This document shows, piece after piece, positions 8,509 through 16,700 of a stretch of 64,000 nt of DNA. Below the pieces are notes generated by a model. The model was not told the DNA's origin. It ran no database searches and saw nothing but the letters and a program-made list of their open reading frames with translations. The DNA comes from Pseudoalteromonas luteoviolacea (GTDB lineage: Bacteria > Pseudomonadota > Gammaproteobacteria > Enterobacterales > Alteromonadaceae), in contig NZ_JAKFZS010000013.1 of the NCBI RefSeq assembly GCF_021654285.1, positions 107,376-171,375 of the forward strand, written 5' to 3'. The first letter of the stretch is position 1. Each line of letters opens with the position of its first letter. Made by a program: the position numbers and the translations under genes.

Positions 8509-10986
8509 GTGATAATTATCAGGGCATTAATTCTATTTGTTAGCGCATGTATGTTAAGCGGTATCGGGTACGCCGATGCATCTACCTACAAGCAACCCTC
8601 AGCAGAGATGGCTGAGTTGATACAACATCATAGTGTTCCAGAAGCCCTAGTGAATTCACAAGGTAGTTGGATGGCATTACTTACTGAGCAAACAGAGGCC
8701 CATTCAAATACGTCAACGTCTAATCTTCTTGGTGTGCATTTCAATACAGCCACTAATTTGCATACTGATTTGCCAAGATATTCATCTTTGTCTTTTAAGC
8801 ACATCGATACTGGTGCAGTGTTAAATGTTACGGGCATTCCACAAGGGAATATTGTACACCCCACTTGGAGTGCAAATGGCCGATATCTCGCGTTTGTGCT
8901 TGAAACCATGACGAGTGCGCACCTGTGGATTTATGATATTAAGCGCCGTAAACCAAAAAGCTTATCGAGCTTTGCGCTGAACGGCTTCGCAATTAAAAAA
9001 CCGTTTGAGTGGCTTGCTGATGGCTCAGGCTTGATTGCAAATATTAGAGTGAATCTGTCACACAACAAAGTTCTTCATGAAGTAACATCAGATATGGACA
9101 CAGGGCCATTGGTCGTGACTTCAACGGCCAAAATAGCAGAAGTAGATAACGAGGGATTCAGTGCAGCGAAGCAGTCTCAATTTATGCAGTTTGCACTAGG
9201 GCAGTTGTATAAAGTTCCTTTAAATGGCAAAGCTGTGGCAATTGGGCAGCCAGCGTATTTTAGCGAGTTTAAGTCATCGCCAGACTCCACGAATTTAATC
9301 GTGGCCATGATAGATGTGCAAAATTTGTCAGATATGTCAGAACAAGATTTTGATAACCAAAGCTTCAGCGTTTGGCAGATCTGGGGTATGAGAGGCGTGC
9401 CCTTGTACGAGGTGTTTCGCCCAAAAAGCACACTCTCTGAGCAAGACATACTGGCTCAGCCATTTGTTGACTCGACACTTAAAAGAGGCTTTCAATGGCG
9501 TGCGGATAAAGGGGCTACGTTAGTTTGGGCACAGTCAGAGCCAGATGAAGACAATGAGAGCTTATACAGTATCTCAGCACCGTTTAGACGCGATCCTAGA
9601 CTGTATGCAGACGTGGAAGGGCGCGTGTCTGAAATCATTTGGGGCGATAACCAACTGGCGCTTATGGTGATTGAATCTGATCAAGATAATAAATCCTACT
9701 ATTCTTTTTCTCCTTTGACACCAGAACGCGCGAAAGTCAGGTTAAGCTTGTTTGATGAGATGGGGTCAGGTGAACAGCGCGAACTTGTCATGACAAAAAA
9801 TGAATTAGGCGTTCCAGTTGTTAAAGTGGCAGGTGGACGATATTTATTTTTAAAGGGCACAAAAAGGCAAGATGGTGTGGATGTACCTTACCTGGCAAGA
9901 TTTGATGCTCGCGGCAATCTTATCACGCCTATCTGGCAATCTAGCGCACCCTATTTTGAGCAGGTGATTGCTGTGTTGGCAGATGATGGTATGCAGTTTG
10001 TGACACGCAAAGAGTCCAAAGACAATCCGACGAATTACTTTTCTCGGAATCTCACATTTGATGTTGTGGAGCAGCTAACAAAGCATGCCCATCCATATCC
10101 CAGCATGCAGCCGATCCGCAAAGAGGAAATGCAGTTTAAAGTGGGTGCCGGTAAAGTGATTAAAGGTGATTTTTATCTTCCTAATAGTTTTGACCCAAGC
10201 TTAGGGCGCATCCCATTGGTGATTTGGCTTAATAATGGTGAACAAAATAAAGCCAACCAAGAAATAGACTCGCCGTATTTATTTCCTGAGCTTAATGCAA
10301 TGAATGGCGTCCCATTTGTTCATGAAGGCTATGCTGTTTTAAATTTAAAAAATATGCCTGTATTAAACGCAAAGCTACAGGGTCAGCAATTAGATAAACA
10401 ACTGCGTGATGCTGCTAAAGTAGTCATTGATACATTAGTATCACAAGGTATCGCTGATAAAAGTAAAATTGCTATCGGTGGCCATGGACTAGCAGCAACG
10501 AATGTCATGAAATTACTAACGCAAACTGACATGTTCGTTACGGGTATTGCCAGAAGTGGCACATATAATCTAACACTAGCGCCATTTATGTTTGGTGATG
10601 AAGCGCAGAGTTTGTGGGCTCAGCAAGATAAGTATTTGGCAAACTCTCCATTGTATTTTGCTCAAAACATGAAAAGCTCTGTTTTATTGATGCATGGCTA
10701 TCGAGATCGTCAAGTTGGCAGCTATCCAGTGCAGTCAGAAAGAATGTTTAGTGCGTTGAACGATCTTGGAAAAACAGCAAGGCTTGTGTTGCTTCCCAAC
10801 AGTGATCATACCTTTAGCGATGATAAAGATTTACTGCACATGCTATATGAGCAACAGCAGTGGTTGAAGCTGCATTTTGAACCTTTGCCAGAAGTTGAGG
10901 AGTTGGATCAGGTGCCTGAGGCGCTGCGTTTTGAATTACCCAGCGAGCAAGAAACTGAGTCTGAATACCCTTCACCTTGGGGTTAG
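8509..10986 (+). CDS. S9D-type (glutamyl endopeptidase-like) prolyl oligopeptidase homologue lacking the catalytic Ser
   Basis: The 825-residue secreted protein begins at a GTG with an AGGA site 8 bases upstream. It has a signal peptide of about 24 residues (ending GYADA). A beta-propeller-like region (about 40-530) carries WSANGRYLAFV-type blades, and a C-terminal alpha/beta-hydrolase domain follows (about 550-800). The context IARSGTYNLTLAPFMFG and PVQSERMF matches the S9D glutamyl endopeptidase subfamily, whose nucleophile elbow is GGHSYGAF. Here it reads GGHGLAAT, so Gly660 occupies the Ser position. The Asp (733, in HGYRDR) and His (767, in NSDHTF) appear retained. It is probably non-hydrolytic, or acts as a binding or regulatory protein. 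It is divergent from the LacI regulator. Confidence 0.85.
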   Translation: MIIIRALILFVSACMLSGIGYADASTYKQPSAEMAELIQHHSVPEALVNSQGSWMALLTEQTEAHSNTSTSNLLGVHFNTATNLHTDLPRYSSLSFKHIDTGAVLNVTGIPQGNIVHPTWSANGRYLAFVLETMTSAHLWIYDIKRRKPKSLSSFALNGFAIKKPFEWLADGSGLIANIRVNLSHNKVLHEVTSDMDTGPLVVTSTAKIAEVDNEGFSAAKQSQFMQFALGQLYKVPLNGKAVAIGQPAYFSEFKSSPDSTNLIVAMIDVQNLSDMSEQDFDNQSFSVWQIWGMRGVPLYEVFRPKSTLSEQDILAQPFVDSTLKRGFQWRADKGATLVWAQSEPDEDNESLYSISAPFRRDPRLYADVEGRVSEIIWGDNQLALMVIESDQDNKSYYSFSPLTPERAKVRLSLFDEMGSGEQRELVMTKNELGVPVVKVAGGRYLFLKGTKRQDGVDVPYLARFDARGNLITPIWQSSAPYFEQVIAVLADDGMQFVTRKESKDNPTNYFSRNLTFDVVEQLTKHAHPYPSMQPIRKEEMQFKVGAGKVIKGDFYLPNSFDPSLGRIPLVIWLNNGEQNKANQEIDSPYLFPELNAMNGVPFVHEGYAVLNLKNMPVLNAKLQGQQLDKQLRDAAKVVIDTLVSQGIADKSKIAIGGHGLAATNVMKLLTQTDMFVTGIARSGTYNLTLAPFMFGDEAQSLWAQQDKYLANSPLYFAQNMKSSVLLMHGYRDRQVGSYPVQSERMFSALNDLGKTARLVLLPNSDHTFSDDKDLLHMLYEQQQWLKLHFEPLPEVEELDQVPEALRFELPSEQETESEYPSPWG

Positions 10987-11008
10987 CAAAAAGGCCCTGA
11001 ATAGGGCC
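10987..11008 (-). terminator. Terminator of rhtA
   Basis: GGCCCT (10993-10998) and AGGGCC (11003-11008) form a hairpin with loop GAAT. On the minus strand it is followed by TTTTTGC, 15 bases after the rhtA stop codon. It lies between convergent genes. Confidence 0.75.
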
Positions 11009-11022
11009 AACTGCAATTGATG

Positions 11023-11874
11023 TTAATCCTCTTTGGTGGTTATCGAGCTGCCTAGTGATGCCCCGATAACTAAAAAGATGGCAACCCATTGCCTGAATGA
11101 AAGTAGCTCTCCCAAAATCAATAGCCCTGCCAATGCGGCGATAGCTGGCTCTAAGCTCATCATGATGCTAAACCCTTGTGCAGGCATGTTTCGTAGTGCC
11201 ACCATTTCTAAACTGTAAGGCAAGGCGCTTGATAATATGCCAATGGCAAGCCCCAATGGGATCAGCGACCAATCCAGCAATGCACTTCCTTGAGAGATAA
11301 CGCCATAGGGAACGACTGCAAATGCCGCGATACTCATTCCCAGAGCAACAGCCATCCCACCTGAGCTTTGGCCCCCTGTTTTTTTGCCAAAAATGATATA
11401 CCCAGCCCAACATGCACCAGCGACAAGTGCAAGTAGAACGCCAATGGGGTCAAGACCATCGACTTCGTTCATATTTGGTAAAAGCAAAATGATACCTGCA
11501 ATGGCCAGCAGTACCCACAAGTAGTCTCTTTTGCGTTTGGAAGAAAATAGCGCGACAGCAAGTGGCCCGGTAAACTCAAGTGCCACGCCAATTCCAAGGG
11601 GAATACGAGCAATAGCATAATAAAAGGTTAAGTTCATAATGCCGAGACATAGGCCATATAAAATAACAGGTCGCCAATTTTTCGGTAATTTCCGCCAAGG
11701 TTTAAAAATCAAGCATAGTATCAATGCCGAAAAGCCTAGACGATATGCAGTGGTCCCTTCTGGTCCCACATGAGGAAAAAGTTGCTTTGCGATTGATGCG
11801 CCCGACTGAATAGTGATCATAGCGAGTAAAAGGCATGCAATTGCATATAAAAAGCGTTTATCAAAAAGTTGCAT
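11023..11874 (-). CDS. rhtA: Threonine/homoserine exporter RhtA (DMT/EamA family)
   Basis: The 283-residue inner-membrane protein has about ten hydrophobic helices in two EamA repeats. It matches E. coli RhtA almost segment for segment: IQSGASIAKQLFP near the start, GVALEFTGPLAVALFSS at the end of the first repeat, GACWAGYIIFG opening the second, and ILSSALPYSLEMVALRNMP. RhtA exports homoserine, threonine and related amino acids by proton antiport. It is monocistronic, convergent with the S9-type gene. Together with the ThrE-family gene it gives two threonine-type exporters within 7 kb. Confidence 0.92.
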   Translation of the reverse strand: MQLFDKRFLYAIACLLLAMITIQSGASIAKQLFPHVGPEGTTAYRLGFSALILCLIFKPWRKLPKNWRPVILYGLCLGIMNLTFYYAIARIPLGIGVALEFTGPLAVALFSSKRKRDYLWVLLAIAGIILLLPNMNEVDGLDPIGVLLALVAGACWAGYIIFGKKTGGQSSGGMAVALGMSIAAFAVVPYGVISQGSALLDWSLIPLGLAIGILSSALPYSLEMVALRNMPAQGFSIMMSLEPAIAALAGLLILGELLSFRQWVAIFLVIGASLGSSITTKED

Positions 11875-12046
11875 ATTTGACCTACCAATGTGAGAAGGGC
11901 GCTAGTCTAAAGGGTTACGGACTATCTCTCAATCATTTTGTATACATTATTCTTTGGGTGAATAGGCTTTGAACTTTTATGTAATTTCAGTGTTTATATT
12001 GTTTTATTTAGGTGTCTTTGTTGTGTTTTTTGCGTGTCTAGAAAGG

Positions 12047-12062
12047 GCCGCATCACTGCGGC
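12047..12062 (-). terminator. Possible weak terminator overlapping the stop of the BMT5-like gene
   Basis: GCCGCA / TGCGGC arms with loop TCAC overlap the TGA stop codon of the methyltransferase gene. The minus-strand downstream sequence is only mildly T-rich, so the function is uncertain. Confidence 0.35.
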
Positions 12063-12835
12063 TGATTTAAAAATGCCTGCCATGCATCTTCATGTTTTGA
12101 CATTTGCTTGTGTTTTTTTGAATTAAGGTGTGCTTGCCTATCTTGCTCTGTTAGGAATGGCCCAACACGACACATTGCACAATGAGATGGCTTGAGGTAA
12201 TCGGGTTTCGTCAACGCTAAGCAATCAAGATGTTTTGGTGACCAAAAATAACTGATCCCACGAGTATCTTTGACGTGTTTGTCTCTATCGACATTTCGGA
12301 CCTTATATTCAGGGAATTGCTTGATATAAAACTCAGTTTGTCCGAGATAATCAATGTTTAGTCCTCTATGAAGCGTTTCCTCTAAATTCCATTCGCAATA
12401 TGGCTTAACGTCTTTTGAAGTAATAACACTGAGCATTGGTCCTGTTGGATCTAATGCCACTGATTGCGAGTAATTTAAGAAGTGCCTCAGCAGCCTTCTG
12501 TTCAAGGTATTGATACTTAGCGCACTTTGCTTGAACGCTTCGTGAGATGAAAAAGCAGGAATAAGTGGAAATTGAAAGATAACAATATCAAATGTTTGTC
12601 CTGCCAACCGTGCCCAAGAAGCGCTACTTGTTGCGTCAAACTCGGTCAGTACTTGAGTGTCGGTATTTCTCAGTTTATCCAGTGCATGGTTTTGGTATTT
12701 TGCGCGCAAATCACCTTCACTGTCGTAAATGCTTGCAACAATAAGCTTTGGGTTTAAGTATTTCTTGATTGAGTAGGAGAAGCTTAAATCCCCATCACCG
12801 ACAGTTAAGATCCGCCAATTTGATTTTAATTGCAT
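12053..12835 (-). CDS. BMT5-like (DUF2431) Rossmann methyltransferase with C-terminal C2H2 zinc finger
   Basis: The 260-residue protein opens with RILTVGDGDLSFSYSI, the SAM-binding motif of the BMT5/DUF2431 family. An acidic FDATSS loop and FDIVIFQFPL (motif IV-like) follow. In yeast, BMT5 methylates a uridine of 25S rRNA at N3; whether this bacterial protein acts on rRNA is unknown. Residues 219-242 form a U1/matrin-like zinc finger with ligands C219, C222, H236 and H242 (C-x2-C-x13-H-x5-H), a nucleic-acid-binding module unusual in bacteria. The gene is monocistronic, with no neighbours in RNA metabolism. Confidence 0.75.
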   Translation of the reverse strand: MQLKSNWRILTVGDGDLSFSYSIKKYLNPKLIVASIYDSEGDLRAKYQNHALDKLRNTDTQVLTEFDATSSASWARLAGQTFDIVIFQFPLIPAFSSHEAFKQSALSINTLNRRLLRHFLNYSQSVALDPTGPMLSVITSKDVKPYCEWNLEETLHRGLNIDYLGQTEFYIKQFPEYKVRNVDRDKHVKDTRGISYFWSPKHLDCLALTKPDYLKPSHCAMCRVGPFLTEQDRQAHLNSKKHKQMSKHEDAWQAFLNQPQ

Positions 12836-12934
12836 GAGTAAACACTGACTATTTCAAAGTTGCGGATTATATCAAGATTTTTATCTCGAAGTCGCTAACT
12901 CTTAGCGACTTTTAGAGGGGAATACGTAAGCGCC

Positions 12935-14020
12935 TTAAACGTTTCTCAATTCATCAAGTAAATGCATCACGTCTACACTGGCTTGTTCCATTTTATTGAG
13001 TTGCTGCACAGCACCTTGTTTATCGCCGTTATTGAATTTTTTAATCGCCTCAACACCTGATCTGTGCACTTCTTTATGTGGGCTTTCCAAGCGTCTGTAG
13101 GCTGAGTTATCTGAATATTGTTTGGAACCATCTCCAGAAAACCATTTACCTAAACGACATGAAGTGTGATCTGCAAAGTCCGATACTGATTTATTGCTGC
13201 TGCCCATAATGACGGCATACACCTCACTTTTCCACACTACATGGTCAAGCTTCACGGTTTGAATGAAAGTTTGCTGGGTGGCATTTGAAATGGTTGTTTT
13301 CATAGAACTGCAGCTATTGACGATATGACCGTACTCATCATTCAAGTGTTCTATACTGTTAGACAGTGTTTTGTTCGATTCTTGAATGACAGAGACATCT
13401 TTCACCGTTAATTGTGTCGTATCTATGATTTTAGTAACCAGATCAGACACTTCATTGGCGGATGCACTGGTGTTGTTTGCAAGCGCACGTACTTCATCAG
13501 CAACAACACTAAAGCCTCTACCTGCTTCGCCTGCACGAGCAGCTTCGATAGCAGCATTGAGCGCAAGTAGGTTTGTTTGATCTGAAATCTTGGATATTGT
13601 TGCCACAAAAGTATGAATGTTGTCGGCCATATGAGATAGTCCAGAAATATTATCCGTCATGCTAGACATATTATCTGATAACTGTCCCATTCCTGTCAGT
13701 ATGTTAGAAAGTGACTTTTCAGATGTTTCAAATGATTGGTTGACCTGTGAAATAGCATTACTATCTTGCTCTATATTTTGAAAACTCTGCAAAACAGTTT
13801 CACGTATGCCTTCTATCTGACTCATACCAGATAAGGCGCATTGTAGGAGTTGGTTGTCTGTATTGTCATTTAACTGCTGCTGAGCTTCAATCAGCTCGGA
13901 TTGTAATCGAGCATTTTCTTCACTCAGCCGTTCATTTTCCTGGCGTTGTTGCGCCAATTCTGTTTTTACTTGTGATAGCTCTGATTTCAGATCTGAGCTA
14001 GAAAATAAGTTGTTGAACAC
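12935..14020 (-). CDS. Soluble methyl-accepting chemotaxis protein with CZB zinc-binding domain
   Basis: The 361-residue protein has no transmembrane segment or HAMP domain. Residues about 8-55 form a heptad-rich coiled coil ([15 protein letters not shown]...). The central signalling hairpin contains the near-invariant chemoreceptor tip ([20 protein letters not shown], then [15 protein letters not shown]). The C-terminus (about 255-361) is a CZB domain with its zinc ligands in [16 protein letters not shown] and SPHKEVH. Cytoplasmic CZB chemoreceptors such as TlpD sense oxidants or zinc and signal through CheA/CheW; no che genes are nearby. The next gene upstream is a diguanylate cyclase on the same strand. 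Confidence 0.92.
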   Translation of the reverse strand: MFNNLFSSSDLKSELSQVKTELAQQRQENERLSEENARLQSELIEAQQQLNDNTDNQLLQCALSGMSQIEGIRETVLQSFQNIEQDSNAISQVNQSFETSEKSLSNILTGMGQLSDNMSSMTDNISGLSHMADNIHTFVATISKISDQTNLLALNAAIEAARAGEAGRGFSVVADEVRALANNTSASANEVSDLVTKIIDTTQLTVKDVSVIQESNKTLSNSIEHLNDEYGHIVNSCSSMKTTISNATQQTFIQTVKLDHVVWKSEVYAVIMGSSNKSVSDFADHTSCRLGKWFSGDGSKQYSDNSAYRRLESPHKEVHRSGVEAIKKFNNGDKQGAVQQLNKMEQASVDVMHLLDELRNV

Positions 14021-14223
14021 GATTCAATCCCCTTTGTAATGTGAGCGCACTGAGTATTTAGAAATTTGCAGCTTGGTTTTATTTTTTTAATGTGTATTCG
14101 CTGAGCCAGACACTGGCTAGCTTCAACTATAAATAATTTTATAGCTGCTACTTTTTCAATGATAAATCAAAGGGTTTTATTTTGGAAAAGTTTTATTGCA
14201 AAAGCGCTATATTCACTCAAGCC

Positions 14224-15066
14224 TTAACTCACTCGCGGTTTTGACCGCACGGATTTAAGGTTTTTGTTGCTATACATGGAAGCATCCGCCAAGTGCAGTA
14301 GTTTGTCTGGCGCAACATCGGTGTCAGTTGCAGTAAATCCAATACTGATACCAACGCCATATTCAAATACTTCTTCGAGGAGCTTTTTACGAAGCTGTTC
14401 GTCATTTTCAGTGTCAAATGTACCAAACGCGACAAACTCGTCTCCACCAATTCTGAAGCAGTTATCTTCACCGAAAAGATCACTTAAAGATTTGGCCACT
14501 TTTTTTAAGATAAGATCCCCACAACTGTGCCCAAATTTATCATTAGCACACTTAAAGTCATCGAGGTCGAAATAAAATAGCGTTTGATATTGCTCACAAA
14601 GGCTTTCAAATTGAGTGAAGCATGCACGTCGATTGCCGATCTTTGTCAGTTCGTCATGGGTTGCGTCAAACTTAAGCTTTTCTTCCAGGCGCTTTCTTTG
14701 ATGGATTTCTTTATTGAGCTGGGAGATAGCTTCTCGCTGTCTAACTATCATGGTATAAAGCGAATAGCAGATAAGTAAAAAGCCAAATTGTTTTAAAGAG
14801 GTATCAAGCGCGATTACGGGTAAAATATCTACAGCGATGAAATCATCCAGTAAATCAAGTAAAAGCCCTACACAGTATATAGACCAAGCAAATATCAAGA
14901 TATTGTTTTTGAGGTGAGGCGCGGAGTAAACAATCATGGCAAACGCGATAGCGAACCAGAAGAGCTCTTCTATTGAGTCCAGTAGATCGCCTGGCTGTTC
15001 CATCATCCAGAGGTAGAATGTGACAACAAACACCCCGATGAATCCGTAAAGCAGCTTTTGAATCAT
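14224..15066 (-). CDS. Membrane-bound diguanylate cyclase (GGDEF)
   Basis: The 280-residue protein has four N-terminal hydrophobic segments (residues about 1-110). A short coiled linker (REAISQLNKEIHQRKRLEEKL) leads to a complete GGDEF domain with FDATHDELTKIGNRR, YFDLDDFKCANDKFGH and an intact active site GGDEF at 207-211. It should make cyclic di-GMP from two GTP. The position of the inhibitory RxxD site, five residues before GGDEF, reads FGED, so the Arg is missing and product inhibition is probably absent. No known periplasmic sensor domain is evident. It lies on the same strand as the CZB chemoreceptor, with a gap of about 200 bases. Confidence 0.92.
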   Translation of the reverse strand: MIQKLLYGFIGVFVVTFYLWMMEQPGDLLDSIEELFWFAIAFAMIVYSAPHLKNNILIFAWSIYCVGLLLDLLDDFIAVDILPVIALDTSLKQFGFLLICYSLYTMIVRQREAISQLNKEIHQRKRLEEKLKFDATHDELTKIGNRRACFTQFESLCEQYQTLFYFDLDDFKCANDKFGHSCGDLILKKVAKSLSDLFGEDNCFRIGGDEFVAFGTFDTENDEQLRKKLLEEVFEYGVGISIGFTATDTDVAPDKLLHLADASMYSNKNLKSVRSKPRVS

Positions 15067-15359
15067 ATATGCACTCCTAACGCTCCCCTTTAACTTATAG
15101 CAGTTTTATTGTTGTTCTGCTTGTTTGAGAACTAATTTACCGTATTGATTCATATATTTGAATTGTTTAGTTGTAAATTATTCAATAAAAAATTCTTGCC
15201 GTTATAAGTTATGTACTTGATTTAGTGAAAGGGAGTATGTCGATACTTCTTTTATTATTCGAATATGTTAATCGATAACACCATAAACGTGTAGCAATTT
15301 TACATGTCGTTAAAGGAATAGTTAAAATATCGACGTGCCTTTTGTCAAAACAGTTTATT

Positions 15360-15782
15360 CTATCTTGTTAATTCAATGGCTTGAGCAATCATAAATAGAT
15401 GAGAAACGAAGACAACAGACGTGAGCACAAACCTCATCTGCTTATAATCCCTGTGAGCGTCTTGCCATTTTGGCATGCTTTTTTCAAACCACAGTACTAA
15501 CCAGTAGCTTGCACCCAAATAAACTAATTGTGCGGTTAAGGATACTAAAGCCAAGACCGGAAATGGAATAACAACTAAAACAGCCAGTATGGCATGAACT
15601 TTTGGTTGATCACCTGCACGCCACAATGTGCCGGCCATAAACGCCAAAATCCCCATACTGTAAAAGCTAAATACACTGACTAGGGTTTCTGAGCTACCCA
15701 ACATCAAAGTTGATGCGATGCAAAGTAAAAATGGGACAAAGCCAAAGTAGCCTAATTGGATGTGGTTGAAATATGGATGCAT
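15360..15782 (-). CDS. DUF3429 family integral membrane protein
   Basis: The 140-residue protein has about four hydrophobic segments. It contains a GYFGFVPFLLC start, a MGILAFMAGTLWRAG segment and a YWLVLWFEK stretch, consistent with the uncharacterised DUF3429 family. No function is known. It stands alone between the diguanylate cyclase and ahpC, flanked by AT-rich gaps of 293 and 241 bases. Confidence 0.65.
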   Translation of the reverse strand: MHPYFNHIQLGYFGFVPFLLCIASTLMLGSSETLVSVFSFYSMGILAFMAGTLWRAGDQPKVHAILAVLVVIPFPVLALVSLTAQLVYLGASYWLVLWFEKSMPKWQDAHRDYKQMRFVLTSVVFVSHLFMIAQAIELTR

Positions 15783-15876
15783 AAAAACTCTTAGTTAGTT
15801 TGGATTTTAAGGTTAATCGCGCTGTGCGTTAACTGCTATTACTCATTGTTACGAGTAGATTATACCTAAGGTTTAC

Positions 15877-15917
15877 ATTGCTATTGAGTTTGTTTAATCA
15901 AAATAATCGATAGCAAT
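15877..15917. promoter_or_regulatory. Inverted repeat in the ahpC upstream region
   Basis: ATTGCTAT (15877-15884) and ATAGCAAT (15910-15917) are perfect inverted arms about 110 bases upstream of ahpC. OxyR sites contain ATAG/CTAT half-elements, but the spacing here does not clearly fit the OxyR consensus. It is a candidate operator for peroxide control. Confidence 0.3.
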
Positions 15918-16023
15918 GATAGTTTTAATCAATTTTATTTAAAAGCTCTGAATCTATATCTTTGTAGTCAAGCAAGGCGAGCACACTCGCAAACACTAAA
16001 TACAACTGACAAAGAGGATAGCC

Positions 16024-16593
16024 ATGAGCACTTCATTGATTAACACTAAGCTCTTACCTTTCAACGCCACAGCATACCACAAGGGCGATTTTGTATCAGT
16101 TTCTGAGCAAGATTTATTAGGTAAATGGAGTATCGTTTTCTTTTACCCAGCAGATTTCACTTTTGTATGTCCAACTGAATTAGGTGATTTAGCAGATCAC
16201 TACGCACAGCTTCAGGAAATGGGTGTTGAAGTGTACTCAGTATCAACAGATACACACTTCACACACAAAGCTTGGCACGATGCTTCAGATACAATCAAAA
16301 AGATTGAATTCCCAATGATTGGAGACCCAACAGGCAAAATTACTCGCAACTTCGGCGTAATGATTGAAGAAGAAGGTCTAGCACTACGCGGTACGTTTGT
16401 GATTAACCCTGAAGGTGAAATTAAAGTAGTTGAAACGCATGACCTAGGTATAGGTCGCAGCGCGAATGAGCTACTGCGTAAGGTACAAGCTGCACAATAC
16501 ATCGCAACGCATGATGGCGAAGTATGTCCAGCATCTTGGCAGCCAGGTGAAGAGACGTTAGCACCATCACTAGACTTAGTTGGTAAAATCTAA
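16024..16593 (+). CDS. ahpC: Alkyl hydroperoxide reductase subunit C (2-Cys peroxiredoxin)
   Basis: The 189-residue cytosolic peroxiredoxin reduces hydrogen peroxide and organic hydroperoxides. The peroxidatic Cys is C49 in FTFVCPTELGD; the resolving Cys is C168 in GEVCPASWQPG. Length and sequence fit typical AhpC closely (186-190 residues). A GAGGA ribosome site precedes the ATG. It is followed 107 bases later by ahpF, its reductase, with a stable hairpin in between. The upstream region holds an inverted repeat that could bind a redox regulator. Confidence 0.97.
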   Translation: MSTSLINTKLLPFNATAYHKGDFVSVSEQDLLGKWSIVFFYPADFTFVCPTELGDLADHYAQLQEMGVEVYSVSTDTHFTHKAWHDASDTIKKIEFPMIGDPTGKITRNFGVMIEEEGLALRGTFVINPEGEIKVVETHDLGIGRSANELLRKVQAAQYIATHDGEVCPASWQPGEETLAPSLDLVGKI

Positions 16594-16608
16594 CTTACCT
16601 CAGATATA

Positions 16609-16630
16609 CCTACCCACATTTGTGGGTAGG
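16609..16630 (+). terminator. Intergenic hairpin between ahpC and ahpF (possible attenuator or partial terminator)
   Basis: Nine-base arms CCTACCCAC / GTGGGTAGG enclose an ATTT loop, 15 bases past the ahpC stop codon. There is no T-run after it, so it probably stabilises ahpC mRNA or only reduces read-through into ahpF. Confidence 0.6.
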
Positions 16631-16700
16631 CAATCACTTTCGACCGCCAGTTAATAATCAAGCAAGCATGTGCATTGCGTTTCAATGAGGAATTATATAA

